A DNA stretch of 55,845 nt from Methanoculleus sp. UBA374 (GTDB lineage Archaea; Halobacteriota; Methanomicrobia; Methanomicrobiales; Methanoculleaceae), in contig DAYL01000023.1 in NCBI GenBank assembly GCA_002508705.1, forward strand, positions 28,521 to 84,365, read 5' to 3'. Every line of letters begins with the position of its first letter. Position 1 is the stretch's first letter. This document shows positions 43,404 to 51,317 of the stretch, piece by piece. The notes under the pieces are model-generated. The model saw only the letters and a list, made by a program, of their open reading frames with translations. It was not told the origin of the DNA and did no database searches. The translations under genes were made by a program, and so were the position numbers.

Positions 43404-43983
43404 AAATTCTCTCCGTTTCCATCTATTTTTGCGCGATCAAGATGCCTTCAAAGAACTTTTCCACGGTCTCGGGCGCCAGGCTACCAAAGATTCCTCTATC
43501 GGATATATCCTTCGAGCATCTCGCCGCCAATCATGACACCTTATCTTTTTTCTGCACGCATCAGGCTCTTACCGACTACCTGACCATAGACGTACTGAAA
43601 AAGATGCCCATGTCGCTGTAACCCATCTCGCTGTTTACGAAGGAGAGTGTGCAGGATACTTTTCGCTCCTCAACGACAGTATCATCAAGAAGGACATCGA
43701 TCCCGAGGACGACAAAGATTGGTATAACCACTCCTATTATCCTGCAGTCAAGATTGCTCGGTTCGCCACACACCGGGAATACGAAGGAAGAGACGTTGGG
43801 CGGGCCATGTTAACTGCGGTACGATCGATAGCAATAGCCGTGTCAACCTATTCCGGATGTTGCGTTCTCACCGTCGATGCCAAACCCGATGCTGAACTGT
43901 TTTACGAAAGGTTTGGGTTCCATAGAACCCTGAAAACTAAAAAGAAGAACACGATACCGATGTATCGCTGCAATATCTTCTAA
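43400..43983 (+). pseudogene. GNAT-family acetyltransferase (toxin-like), one frameshift
   Basis: The first part (from GTG 43400) reads IPLSDISFEHLAANHDTLSF then FCTHQALTDYLTIDVLK and stops at 43619-43621. A -1 shift at a run of five A (43598-43602) continues as DAHVAVTHLAVYEGECAGYF, SLLNDSIIKKD, then HREYEGRDVGRAMLTAVRSI (acetyl-CoA-binding loop R/Q-x-x-G-x-G/A form) and AELFYERFGFHRTL, with TAA at 43981-43983. The split halves make one normal GNAT protein. A missing base is the simplest reading; programmed slippage on the A-run is a less likely alternative. Confidence 0.85.
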
Positions 43984-44199
43984 ATCGTCTCAGCAGCGCA
44001 GGTACTCACGATAAACCGTCGATGCGGTGTGGGGACGGCGCGAAGGCACGGCGGACGGACAGTTGGCAGGTCCCGCCATGGGGCCACGATACGGCAAAGC
44101 AAACCGCTACGCTCTCACCACCTCCGGCGAGAGGGGAAGGCTTGTTCTCGCGTCCACACCTGCTTGTTGGGGGCACAAACCTCACGCCGGGCGACGTGC

Positions 44200-44275
44200 C
44201 GCCTCCCCTCTCGTGCAGCAGAGGTACTCCTGCGCGTACCCGGCCAGACTCCCCGAAGCAATCTCGCTGAAAAAC
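44200..44275 (-). pseudogene. Short 3'-terminal fragment of ogg
   Basis: The - strand reads LAGYAQEYLCCTRGG, matching the last ~18 codons of the intact glycosylase gene (YAGYAQEYLYCARGP). It lies just downstream of the TIM-barrel gene, on the same strand as that gene and ogg. The interval 43984-44199 holds GC-rich repeat-like sequence and no gene that I recognise. Confidence 0.65.
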
Positions 44276-44340
44276 AACTCTACTGCATTCCACTTCCCGT
44301 AACGTTCCAGATCGAAGCCGAACGGCCCCCCTCGTTTGTG

Positions 44341-45120
44341 TTATCCGTTGTTTCCATCACCCGTACATTCTCTGCAGTCCGGGCCTCCCTTCCCCATCTC
44401 TGCCATGAAGCGGATACTCTCGTCGTAGGCCTCAAGCGTTTGCACTTCAACAATCCGCGATGCATTCCGGGGAAGGAGGGGAAGTACCCGGGAGAGATCG
44501 ATATTCCCGTGTCCCAGCGCCTGGTGGGAATCATCAGAGCCGTCGTTATTATGAAGATGAACATGCAGGGGTTTTCCTATGGCGAGGAACTCATCCAGCG
44601 CCCCGTTGAGGTTGGCATGGCCGAGATCCAGGCAGAATGAAAGCCCTGCCTCCTGCAAGACCGGCAGGAAGGAGGGATCGCGGAAATGGCACACCTTCCA
44701 GCTCCCCATGTTCTCCACGGCGACCGGCACCCCGTACTCCTCCTGGATTGCTGAAAGATCTCCAAGAGACTGTTGAAGTGCCAGGTACGAACGATCGAGA
44801 AGCTCGATCCAGGGCGAGAAACCGGGGTGGACGACCACGCACCCGGCACCGATCTCCCCGGCCGCCCTACAGACTTCACGGAGGAGACCGAGCGATGCCT
44901 GCCGGATCGGTTCGCGGCAACTGGCGATATTGATATCGGCGGTCGGGGAATGAACCGTGTACCGGAGGTCGAAGGAGAAACAGGCTTCCGAACAATAGAG
45001 GATATCGTGGGCAGCCTCCGAGAGGATCTCGACCGTATCGGTACGGGCGGAGAGGGTCTCCAGAACCTCGGGAAGTTCCCGGTCCATGAGACACCACGTC
45101 GAGCACCCTAACTCCTGCAT
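44341..45120 (-). CDS. TIM-barrel protein of the xylose isomerase-like / AP endonuclease 2 superfamily
   Basis: The 259-residue protein follows the sugar-phosphate isomerase/epimerase pattern: ELGCSTWCLMDRELPEVLET, VEILSEAAHD, FDLRYTVHSPTADINIAS, GAGCVVVHPGFSPW, VPVAVENMGSWKVCHFRDPS, LSFCLDLGHANLNG and PLHVHLHNNDGSDDSHQALG. The His/Glu/Asp positions (VHP, VEN, DLGH, HLHNND, HGNID) form the metal site of this superfamily. The substrate is unknown. A decayed copy lies at 18196-18917 and the upstream region is duplicated too. Confidence 0.88.
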   Translation of the reverse strand: MQELGCSTWCLMDRELPEVLETLSARTDTVEILSEAAHDILYCSEACFSFDLRYTVHSPTADINIASCREPIRQASLGLLREVCRAAGEIGAGCVVVHPGFSPWIELLDRSYLALQQSLGDLSAIQEEYGVPVAVENMGSWKVCHFRDPSFLPVLQEAGLSFCLDLGHANLNGALDEFLAIGKPLHVHLHNNDGSDDSHQALGHGNIDLSRVLPLLPRNASRIVEVQTLEAYDESIRFMAEMGKGGPDCRECTGDGNNG

Positions 45121-45176
45121 GAAGTTCCTCCGATCATCCCTGCGAAAGCGGCGGTCGCCACCTCCCTGTCGGCGGG

Positions 45177-45380
45177 GTCGAAGGACCGAACTTCACGGTA
45201 TTTCGGTGATTCGAGGCTAAAAAAATCCCCGACGTTCCGAACCCCATACACCTCTCGGGCCGGGACGATCTTTCCGGGCATCTTCGAACGAGGGGGCTTT
45301 TTCGCGGGAAAAAGAGGCTTCTGCATGATAGTAGTGTCTTCATCTTAACCCAAAATAGTTTTACTAATTCGAGTCGGTTT
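45177..45380. repeat. Duplicated upstream region of the TIM-barrel gene (copy 2)
   Basis: Counterpart of 19046-19250, aligned without gaps over the core block. It ends in the AT-rich CCAAAATAGTTTTACTAATT. It probably contains the promoter of the intact TIM-barrel gene. Between 45380 and 45538 lies GC-rich sequence with a palindromic GGTTCGTAAGAACC at about 45499-45512. Confidence 0.65.
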
Positions 45381-45538
45381 TACTCTCCGGTTGATCTCCC
45401 GGACGCCGTCGCGGTATCTTCGGGAGAGGAAGGCCCGCTCCCGTCCCCGCGAAGCGATATGCGATGCTCCGACAGGAACGACGCTCAGGAGCACGCTGGT
45501 TCGTAAGAACCGGAGCGCGAGCACCGTCCGGCGCAAAC

Positions 45539-46396
45539 TCACTCCGTGTGACGTGCAGGGCCCCGTGCGCAGTAGAGGTACTCCTGCGCGTACCCGGCGT
45601 ACTCCCCGAAGTAGTCCCGCGCGAACCGCCGGATCCGCTCGTACTCCGCCGGGGTGCAACTCCGGCCCGTGAGGTCCGGGAGGTAGGTCTCCGCCACGAT
45701 CCGGCGTATCCAGACGTCGACCGGGAACGCCTCGAAAAACCCGAACGCAAAGAGCAGCACGCAGTCCGCCGCCTTCGGCCCGACGCCCCGGAACTCCATC
45801 AGCGCCCGCCGCGCCTCCTCGAAGGGAAGGGCCGCGACCCGTTCCGCCCAATCGGGGTGCTCGCTTGCATAGGCCGCGGCGTCCCGGACGTAATCCGTCC
45901 GGTAGCCAAGTTTGCAGTCCCACAGGTCCGCACAGGAGACCTTTGCGAGCGCCTCCGGTTCGGGGAACGCATACGCCGTCTCGAAGGGGCCGTCTATCCG
46001 TCTCCCGTAGCGCTCCGCCATCAGCGCGACCCGCCGCTTCACCGCCGGGATGTTCGTGTTCGTGGCGCAGAGGTACGAGATCAGACACTCCCACGGCGGC
46101 TGCCTCACGAGCCGGAGCCCCCGGCACTCCCGGATCGCAGCGCCGATCGCCGGGTCGCGGTCGATGGACGAGAGGACGGCGGGAAGGTCCTGGTCGAGCC
46201 GGAAGTAGTCGCGGATGAACCTCTCGTCCGCCCCGGCAAACGTGAGAGCCTCTGCATCCTGCCGTATGCGAACGGCCCGGCCGTCGACGACGCCCTGCCA
46301 CCGCCCGTCCGCCTTCTCCCAGCGGAAAGCCTGCCCGCAGGAGAGCGTCCGGTCGAGGTCGAACGGCTGGTCGGCCCGGAGCATGATCGCCGTCAT
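45539..46396 (-). CDS. ogg: 8-oxoguanine DNA glycosylase (Ogg-type, HhH-GPD)
   Basis: The N-terminal domain starts with FDLDRTLSCGQAFRWEKADG, the Ogg1/AlkA-type signature. The helix-hairpin-helix reads LMEFRGVGPKAADCVLLFAF with catalytic Lys208, followed by FPVDVWIRR with Asp227. This is a bifunctional glycosylase/lyase of base excision repair that removes 8-oxoguanine. The length of 285 is normal. The C-terminus ends AGYAQEYLYCARGPARHTE. Fragments of this same 3' end are scattered at 16035-16200, about 19470-19510 and 44200-44275. Confidence 0.92.
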   Translation of the reverse strand: MTAIMLRADQPFDLDRTLSCGQAFRWEKADGRWQGVVDGRAVRIRQDAEALTFAGADERFIRDYFRLDQDLPAVLSSIDRDPAIGAAIRECRGLRLVRQPPWECLISYLCATNTNIPAVKRRVALMAERYGRRIDGPFETAYAFPEPEALAKVSCADLWDCKLGYRTDYVRDAAAYASEHPDWAERVAALPFEEARRALMEFRGVGPKAADCVLLFAFGFFEAFPVDVWIRRIVAETYLPDLTGRSCTPAEYERIRRFARDYFGEYAGYAQEYLYCARGPARHTE

Positions 46397-46420
46397 GTCC
46401 GGCGGGTAAAAAAGAATTGA

Positions 46421-47335
46421 TTACTCTGCCTTCTCATCCTTCATCTGCCGGTAGACGCATGACTGGACGTCCTGACCGAGTTTCCCGATCGCGTCCGCCC
46501 GGCAGCGTGCGCAGTGGCGCATCTGCTTGATATACAGTGCGCATCGGTCCTGCATCTCCCGCTTCTCCTTCGGCGTCGGAGGAGTGATCCCGGCGAACTT
46601 ATACTGCGGGATGAGCGGGATGACGTTGAAGGTGAACGCCCCCATCTCCCCGACCTTCTTTGCGATCTCGGGGATATGCTCGTCGTTGATCCCGGGGATG
46701 TAGACGGTGTTTATCTTGACCAGCATCTTCTTTGCAACCGCCATCTCGATCCCCTTCATCTGCTGGGAAAGAAGCAGTTCCGCCCCTTCGCGCCCATGGT
46801 ACTTCTTCCCGTTGTACTCGACCCAGGAGTAGATCTTCTCCCCGATCGCAGGGTCGATGGCGTTGAGCGTGACCGTCACGTTTCCGACATCGTTCTTCGC
46901 CAGTTCCTCGATCGACTCGGGGAGTACCAGACCATTTGTGCTGATGCACAGGATCTGGTGCGGGAACTCCTCGTGAATCAGTCGCAGAGCCTCAAACGTC
47001 TCGGGATTTGCAAGCGGCTCACCCGGTCCCGCGATACCGATCACCTTCACGTACGGGTACTCCTTGAGGACGTTCCTGACGAGATCGAGCGCCTCCTTCG
47101 GGGTGAGAACCCTGCTCGTCACGCCCGGCCGGCTCTCATTCACGCAGTCGAAGTCTCGCACACAGTAGTTACACTGGATGTTGCACTTCGGAGCGACGGG
47201 GATGTGGCAGCGCCCGAAGGCGTGGCACGCTTTATCAGAGTAGCAGGGATGCTCGCTGATCTTGCGCAGTTGTTCCGGATCGTAGGGGACCTCTCTGCCC
47301 CGAACCGTCGCGATCCGATACGATTCATCGGCCAT
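46421..47335 (-). CDS. nifB: NifB radical SAM protein (nitrogenase cofactor precursor synthase)
   Basis: The radical SAM motif CNIQCNYC (Cys51, 55, 58) is framed by HPCYSDKACHAFGRCHIPVA and RDFDCVNESRPGV, and the C-terminal RHCARCRADAIGKLGQD is present; together these are the NifB ligand set for the RS cluster and the two K clusters. Methanogen NifB is the stand-alone form without NifX domain, as here (304 residues). It builds the carbide-containing 8Fe precursor NifB-co. The ATG at 47335 is chosen because a TATA box lies 25-34 bp upstream; a longer frame would cover that promoter. No nifHDKEN is in the window; the only nitrogenase-like proteins nearby are those at 25.5-29.0 kb. Confidence 0.94.
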   Translation of the reverse strand: MADESYRIATVRGREVPYDPEQLRKISEHPCYSDKACHAFGRCHIPVAPKCNIQCNYCVRDFDCVNESRPGVTSRVLTPKEALDLVRNVLKEYPYVKVIGIAGPGEPLANPETFEALRLIHEEFPHQILCISTNGLVLPESIEELAKNDVGNVTVTLNAIDPAIGEKIYSWVEYNGKKYHGREGAELLLSQQMKGIEMAVAKKMLVKINTVYIPGINDEHIPEIAKKVGEMGAFTFNVIPLIPQYKFAGITPPTPKEKREMQDRCALYIKQMRHCARCRADAIGKLGQDVQSCVYRQMKDEKAE

Positions 47336-47359
47336 GTAATTATGATCTATGTCCCGGGG

Positions 47360-47369
47360 GATTATATAC
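47360..47369 (-). promoter_or_regulatory. TATA box of nifB
   Basis: On the - strand AGTATATAAT is centred about 30 bp before the nifB ATG, so transcription should start within a few bases of the start codon (leaderless or nearly so). The box lies at the very 3' end of the preceding membrane-protein gene. Confidence 0.6.
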
Positions 47370-47375
47370 TGATGG

Positions 47376-48602
47376 TTACCGGGGGCTACCGGCATTCATA
47401 CCCGTCGGTTCGCTCGGTCTCTCAGTGCGCATCCCGCTATCGGGCTCCGGCACGGCTTTCTGGGGTGTGTCCCGGCTCCGGTCAAGGATACGGCAGATGT
47501 CGGGAAGAACGAGGCAGACCGGGAAAAAACCGAAGATACTGTGATATTCCGATGCGTATACTTTCATCCGCTGGTAGTCTCGTTGCATCTGCGAGAGATT
47601 TGCCATGAGATCCGCAAGATGCCCGGACCCATGGAGTTCCTCCGGTGTTTTTGGGAATGCGGCAAGCCGGTTCAGGATACCGTCCCGCCAGACATGGACC
47701 TTGTAATCGCTCACCTGCAAGGAGAGTTCCCGGCTGTATGCCCCCTGCAGGTACCGGACGATGGTGACCTGCGAAGCGAATATGACCGCGAGCAGCAGGA
47801 GGTCCCACCCGAGGACAAGGTTGACCGAGGCGAGGAATGTCGAAAAGGTCACCCCCGGGAGAAGCATTGCCGATACGGCGAGGACTCCGCTTGCGGCTCC
47901 AATGACGGCGACGACGAGGACGACCTGCATCGCCGCCCTCCATCCCGCCCGGATCTTCTCCTGCATAGTTACCCGCATCACGTCGAGCGAGAGGAAGAAA
48001 CTCGTCGTATAGGGCTTGAAGTACCAGATGCCGGCATAGAAAAGGACGATTGCAAGGGACTGAAGAGTGATCAGCGCTGCCGTCCCCGTTTCGAGCGATC
48101 CCGTTACATACCCGCAGAAGAGTGCAAAGAGTATATTGACGCCGAATATCAGACCGAACCCCGCGGCGAGGGGCTGAGAGTTGATGAAGAAAATGTCCCA
48201 GAGCACCTTCCCGAGCGCCTGCAGATCGTGAACCGCAGGGTGGGGCCCCCCTCTGGTAGCCCGGAGCGATCGGAGGACCTCCCGGACGGTCTCCCCGCCC
48301 CGGGAAACCGTCACCCCCTCTCCGGTCGGGATCATCAGGATGAAGGGGTTCACCATATACAGGATGAAACTCGATGCAATCCAGTACGGCATGAAGTGGT
48401 GGGGGAGGATGAGCAGGAAGAAGAGGTTTGCGAGGAACGCGGCGAGAATGAAGGGCCCTGTGGCGTGAAGGCGGTCGTCGCGTGCGAAGAGGGACGATTG
48501 CCGCCGCTCTTCGCATGCGATCTCGTCCATCACGTCTCTTGAAAGCGCTTCTGCTTCCCGGGCACACCTCGTAAAGAGCGTGTCTTTCTCCGGCCCCGCC
48601 AT
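47376..48602 (-). CDS. Multi-pass membrane protein of unknown function
   Basis: The 408-residue protein has a soluble N-terminus of about 45 residues with charged helical sequence. At least six hydrophobic segments follow, for example PFILAAFLANLFFLLIL, WIASSFILYMVNPFILMI, FGLIFGVNILFALFCGYV and LNLVLGW-type VNLVLGWDLLLLAVIF. The last ~100 residues are soluble and rich in charged residues. I do not recognise the family. The stop lies just before the nifB promoter on the same strand, so the two genes are not obviously one transcript. Confidence 0.75.
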   Translation of the reverse strand: MAGPEKDTLFTRCAREAEALSRDVMDEIACEERRQSSLFARDDRLHATGPFILAAFLANLFFLLILPHHFMPYWIASSFILYMVNPFILMIPTGEGVTVSRGGETVREVLRSLRATRGGPHPAVHDLQALGKVLWDIFFINSQPLAAGFGLIFGVNILFALFCGYVTGSLETGTAALITLQSLAIVLFYAGIWYFKPYTTSFFLSLDVMRVTMQEKIRAGWRAAMQVVLVVAVIGAASGVLAVSAMLLPGVTFSTFLASVNLVLGWDLLLLAVIFASQVTIVRYLQGAYSRELSLQVSDYKVHVWRDGILNRLAAFPKTPEELHGSGHLADLMANLSQMQRDYQRMKVYASEYHSIFGFFPVCLVLPDICRILDRSRDTPQKAVPEPDSGMRTERPSEPTGMNAGSPR

Positions 48603-48686
48603 ATGCGGGAAGACAGTGGTCTTTTTAGGATAAATGCATTCGCAACGAAGGTGAACCGCTCCCGATCCGGCGAAAAAAAAGGGAGT

Positions 48687-50678
48687 TCAGGCCGCCTGCC
48701 GGGGCAGGTCGAGCGGAGAGGACTCCGTTTCGGTTTCCTGCACGTCGGTTGCCTGTTCGATCCCGAACCTTTCCTCTGCCGCCTTCAGGATTCGCCCGAG
48801 CATCTCGGAGTACGTGAGGCCCGCATACTTTGCCATCTTTGCGAGGTGGCCGTCCCAGCACCAGCCGGGGTTCGGGTTGACTTCCAGGAGTTTCGGGTTG
48901 CCGGCTTCATCCAGGCGCCAGTCGAACCGGCAGTAGTCGCGGCACTCTAGACGCTCAAAGAGGACAAGACAGCACCTTACAATCGTCTTTTCTGTTTTTT
49001 CGGGGAGATCCGCCGGCTTCGAGACGATCTTCCAGTAGGGTGAATCCGGGAGCCACTTCGCTTCGTAGCCGCAGATCCGGGGAAATTCCGCGGGCAGCGC
49101 AGAGTAATCCTCCTCGATGACGGGAAGCACCGTGCAGTAGCCCGACGGATTTCCGATGATCCCGACGCTGATATCTTTCCCGGTGAGAAACTCCTCGACG
49201 AGGAGCGAGCGGTCATAGCCGAGTGTCGTCCGGAGCGTGTTGATGATATCGGAGAGTTCCTCGATGGTATGGGCGATGCTCTTCTGTGTGATGCCGTATG
49301 ATGAGTCGCCCGCGTTTGGCTTGACGATTGCCGGGAATTTCATCCCGACGGCGTAGGTACGGTCGCCGGGCGTTATGAAGCAGGCATCCGGCACCGGGAT
49401 ACCCATCTCCTTCGCGACGCCGCGCACAAGCGACTTATCGTAGCAGAATGCAAGCGACTGCGGTCCGGAGCCCGTATACGGTATATCGAGCATCTCGAGA
49501 AGCGCCGGGATGTGGAGCTCTTTCCTCGGGTCGTTGTTGAACCCCTCGTCGCAGAGGTTGAAGACATAGTCCACCTTCCCCTTCAGTTTCAAGAGATCCG
49601 GGATCATGGTGTCGTGTTTGCACAGGAAGGTGAACCGGTAACCCGCACGTTCCCGGAGGGCCGCCTTCATCTGGCCGATGGTGTAGAAGTCGTCGTCGTC
49701 AAAGGTGCAGGAGGGCTTTAAAGCGTCGGGCTTTGCCGGGTCGCCGAGCATCACCGCGACGTGCTTTGTCCGCTCCTGCTCTCTTGTCTTTGTCGTCGAC
49801 CAATCTTTCTTGAGGACCGCCGTGACAATGTGGCGGCGTTCCATCATGCCGAGATCCTGGTTCCGCTGCGACTCCGTGGCGATGTTGTGGAAGGTGATCC
49901 CCGAGAAATCGGCCCGCTCCAGGAGCCGCCGGAGTGCCTCGGGAGTATAGAGACGTTCGGCGTAAAACTGGTCGGCTATGACACCCTTGTCGACGTCGGT
50001 GATCACCTCCCGGGATATCAGGCGCTGCTCGTCGAGCGAGAGGGACCGCTCGCGGCAGACGAACATAGCGTCGTCGATCCACTCCCACGACCTCGGCTGG
50101 AAGTGCTCTTTCAGGTAATCGCCGTCGGCCACATCCAGGAGCACCCGGCCCCAGGGTTTGAGGATGCGCCGGAGTTCGGTGAGGATCCGCAGGTCTTCCT
50201 CGACAGAATCAAAGTACCCGAAACTGTTCCCGAGGACAAGGACAACGTCATAAGTGTCGGTGCGGTACGGGAGCCGACGTGCATCCCCTTCCCGGAACCG
50301 GACCGGGAGCCCCTCTTTCTTTGCGGTGGATCGGGCACGGTGGATCAGGTAATGCGACTGGTCGAGGCCCTCGACGTTATAACCCCTCCGTACGAGTTCG
50401 AGGGTGTGCCTTCCCTGGCCGCAACAGAGGTCGAGGATCTTCGCGTCGGGTTCCAGGTGCAGGATCTGAACAATCTGATCGATCTCCCTTTCCGTGATCT
50501 GCCGGTCGTCGACGACGTCGCCGTCGGTTTTCAGGTAGAGACGATTAAAGATGCCCTTCCACCAGTCGGATTTCACATGCTCTTCAAGGTTCGGGACAGG
50601 ACCAATCGTCTTCCTTTCCCGGTGTTTTCCCTTTGGTCTGCTATCGGGAGGTTCGTCTGTGTGGTTCTCGTCAGTCAT
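48687..50678 (-). CDS. Fusion of SAM methyltransferase and D-Ala-D-Ala ligase-like ATP-grasp enzyme
   Basis: Residues ~35-295 form a class I methyltransferase: motif I ILDLCCGQGRHTLEL (81-95), VEGLDQS, and FREGDARRLPY. From about residue 305 an ATP-grasp ligase of the Ddl type starts (HVAVMLGD), with VDYVFNLCDEGFNND, PYTGSGPQSLAFCYDKS, FPAIVKPNAGDSSYGI, LVEEFLTGKDISVGI and LEVNPNPGWCWDG, the Mg/ATP-binding end. Such Ddl-like proteins join amino acids or similar groups to a carboxylate. Methanomicrobiales have no peptidoglycan, so the role must differ. The fusion suggests ligation and methylation of one peptide-like product. Confidence 0.9.
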   Translation of the reverse strand: MTDENHTDEPPDSRPKGKHRERKTIGPVPNLEEHVKSDWWKGIFNRLYLKTDGDVVDDRQITEREIDQIVQILHLEPDAKILDLCCGQGRHTLELVRRGYNVEGLDQSHYLIHRARSTAKKEGLPVRFREGDARRLPYRTDTYDVVLVLGNSFGYFDSVEEDLRILTELRRILKPWGRVLLDVADGDYLKEHFQPRSWEWIDDAMFVCRERSLSLDEQRLISREVITDVDKGVIADQFYAERLYTPEALRRLLERADFSGITFHNIATESQRNQDLGMMERRHIVTAVLKKDWSTTKTREQERTKHVAVMLGDPAKPDALKPSCTFDDDDFYTIGQMKAALRERAGYRFTFLCKHDTMIPDLLKLKGKVDYVFNLCDEGFNNDPRKELHIPALLEMLDIPYTGSGPQSLAFCYDKSLVRGVAKEMGIPVPDACFITPGDRTYAVGMKFPAIVKPNAGDSSYGITQKSIAHTIEELSDIINTLRTTLGYDRSLLVEEFLTGKDISVGIIGNPSGYCTVLPVIEEDYSALPAEFPRICGYEAKWLPDSPYWKIVSKPADLPEKTEKTIVRCCLVLFERLECRDYCRFDWRLDEAGNPKLLEVNPNPGWCWDGHLAKMAKYAGLTYSEMLGRILKAAEERFGIEQATDVQETETESSPLDLPRQAA

Positions 50679-51028
50679 GCTGAGCCACTCACCTTAGTCC
50701 CATCTCCAGGATAGAACCGGCGATCTGCCGGATGGTAAAAGAGAACGGTTATCGTGTGTCATAGTTGGATGATCATTCGGTAGGATGGTATCGATAAAAG
50801 CATTGTGCCGTTGTTCTTTCTGCCCGGGGAAACAACTGCATTACGGGGGAATTTTTATCGCCAAAAGACCTCGTCACGCACCGGGTGAGAGGTCCTGCGT
50901 TGTCCGGTGCGGGACCCGAACCCGGTGGGGATACATCCGGGCGATTTTTACTCTCCGAGATCCATGAGAAATATCTATATGCAGGCGTGTTGTTGTATAT
51001 GTGCAGTCTATCTGCATGGTTGAAGTAC
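50679..51028. other. Intergenic region, no gene recognised
   Basis: This stretch lies between the divergent methyltransferase fusion and the zinc-ribbon gene and must hold both promoters. An AT-rich part (AAATATCTATATGCAGGCG, about 50971-50989) may carry the TATA box of the zinc-ribbon gene. No RNA gene is evident. Confidence 0.4.
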
Positions 51029-51205
51029 ATGGAAGAGAGATATCCGAGCAGGGGTCCCCGCTCGTTCCAGGATCGCCCCCGCGAGTTCCACAAAGCAGTC
51101 TGTTCCGACTGCGGCAAAGAGTGCGAAGTACCTTTCAAGCCGACGGAGGGCCGGCCCGTCTACTGTCGCGACTGCCTCCCGAAGCACAGGAAACCCCGAT
51201 TCTAA
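51029..51205 (+). CDS. CxxC-x17-CxxC zinc-ribbon small protein
   Basis: The 58-residue protein contains CSDC, 17 residues (including ECEVPFKPTEGRPVYC), then CRDC, exactly the spacing of the CxxC-x17-CxxC family, and ends KHRKPRF. The N-terminal part is Arg/Pro-rich (YPSRGPRSFQDRPREF). Members are abundant in methanogens and probably bind nucleic acid. The ATG at 51029 is chosen because the family starts shortly before the basic region; longer frames upstream have no support. Confidence 0.8.
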   Translation: MEERYPSRGPRSFQDRPREFHKAVCSDCGKECEVPFKPTEGRPVYCRDCLPKHRKPRF

Positions 51206-51317
51206 CCTCTTTTTTTGCGCACGGCCCCCGTGCGGCGTGACTGCTACCGGCAGCATCGGTTATGCGAATTTCCTCTCCGGACCGTGATGCCCGGGAGAAC
51301 CGATTGACGGGGTGCGG

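Noticed and set aside
43400..43621. Programmed -1 frameshift in the GNAT gene.
   Set aside because: The run is GAAAAAG, one A short of the classic A-AAA-AAG slippery heptamer, and no clear downstream stem was seen. A simple base loss is more likely, though not excluded.
45108..45326. Small frame (MQKPLFPAKKP start) upstream of the TIM-barrel gene, also open in the duplicated copy (18905-19198).
   Set aside because: Between copies most base differences change the amino acid and few are silent, so there is no sign of protein-level conservation. It is more likely promoter and leader sequence.
47336..47395. Longer start of nifB at 47395.
   Set aside because: It would cover a good TATA box (47360-47369) that lies at the expected distance from the ATG at 47335.
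50900..50935. tRNA T-arm-like hairpin (CGGGTTCGGGTCCCG on the - strand).
   Set aside because: The loop lacks the conserved A58, and no acceptor, D or anticodon arms can be built around it.
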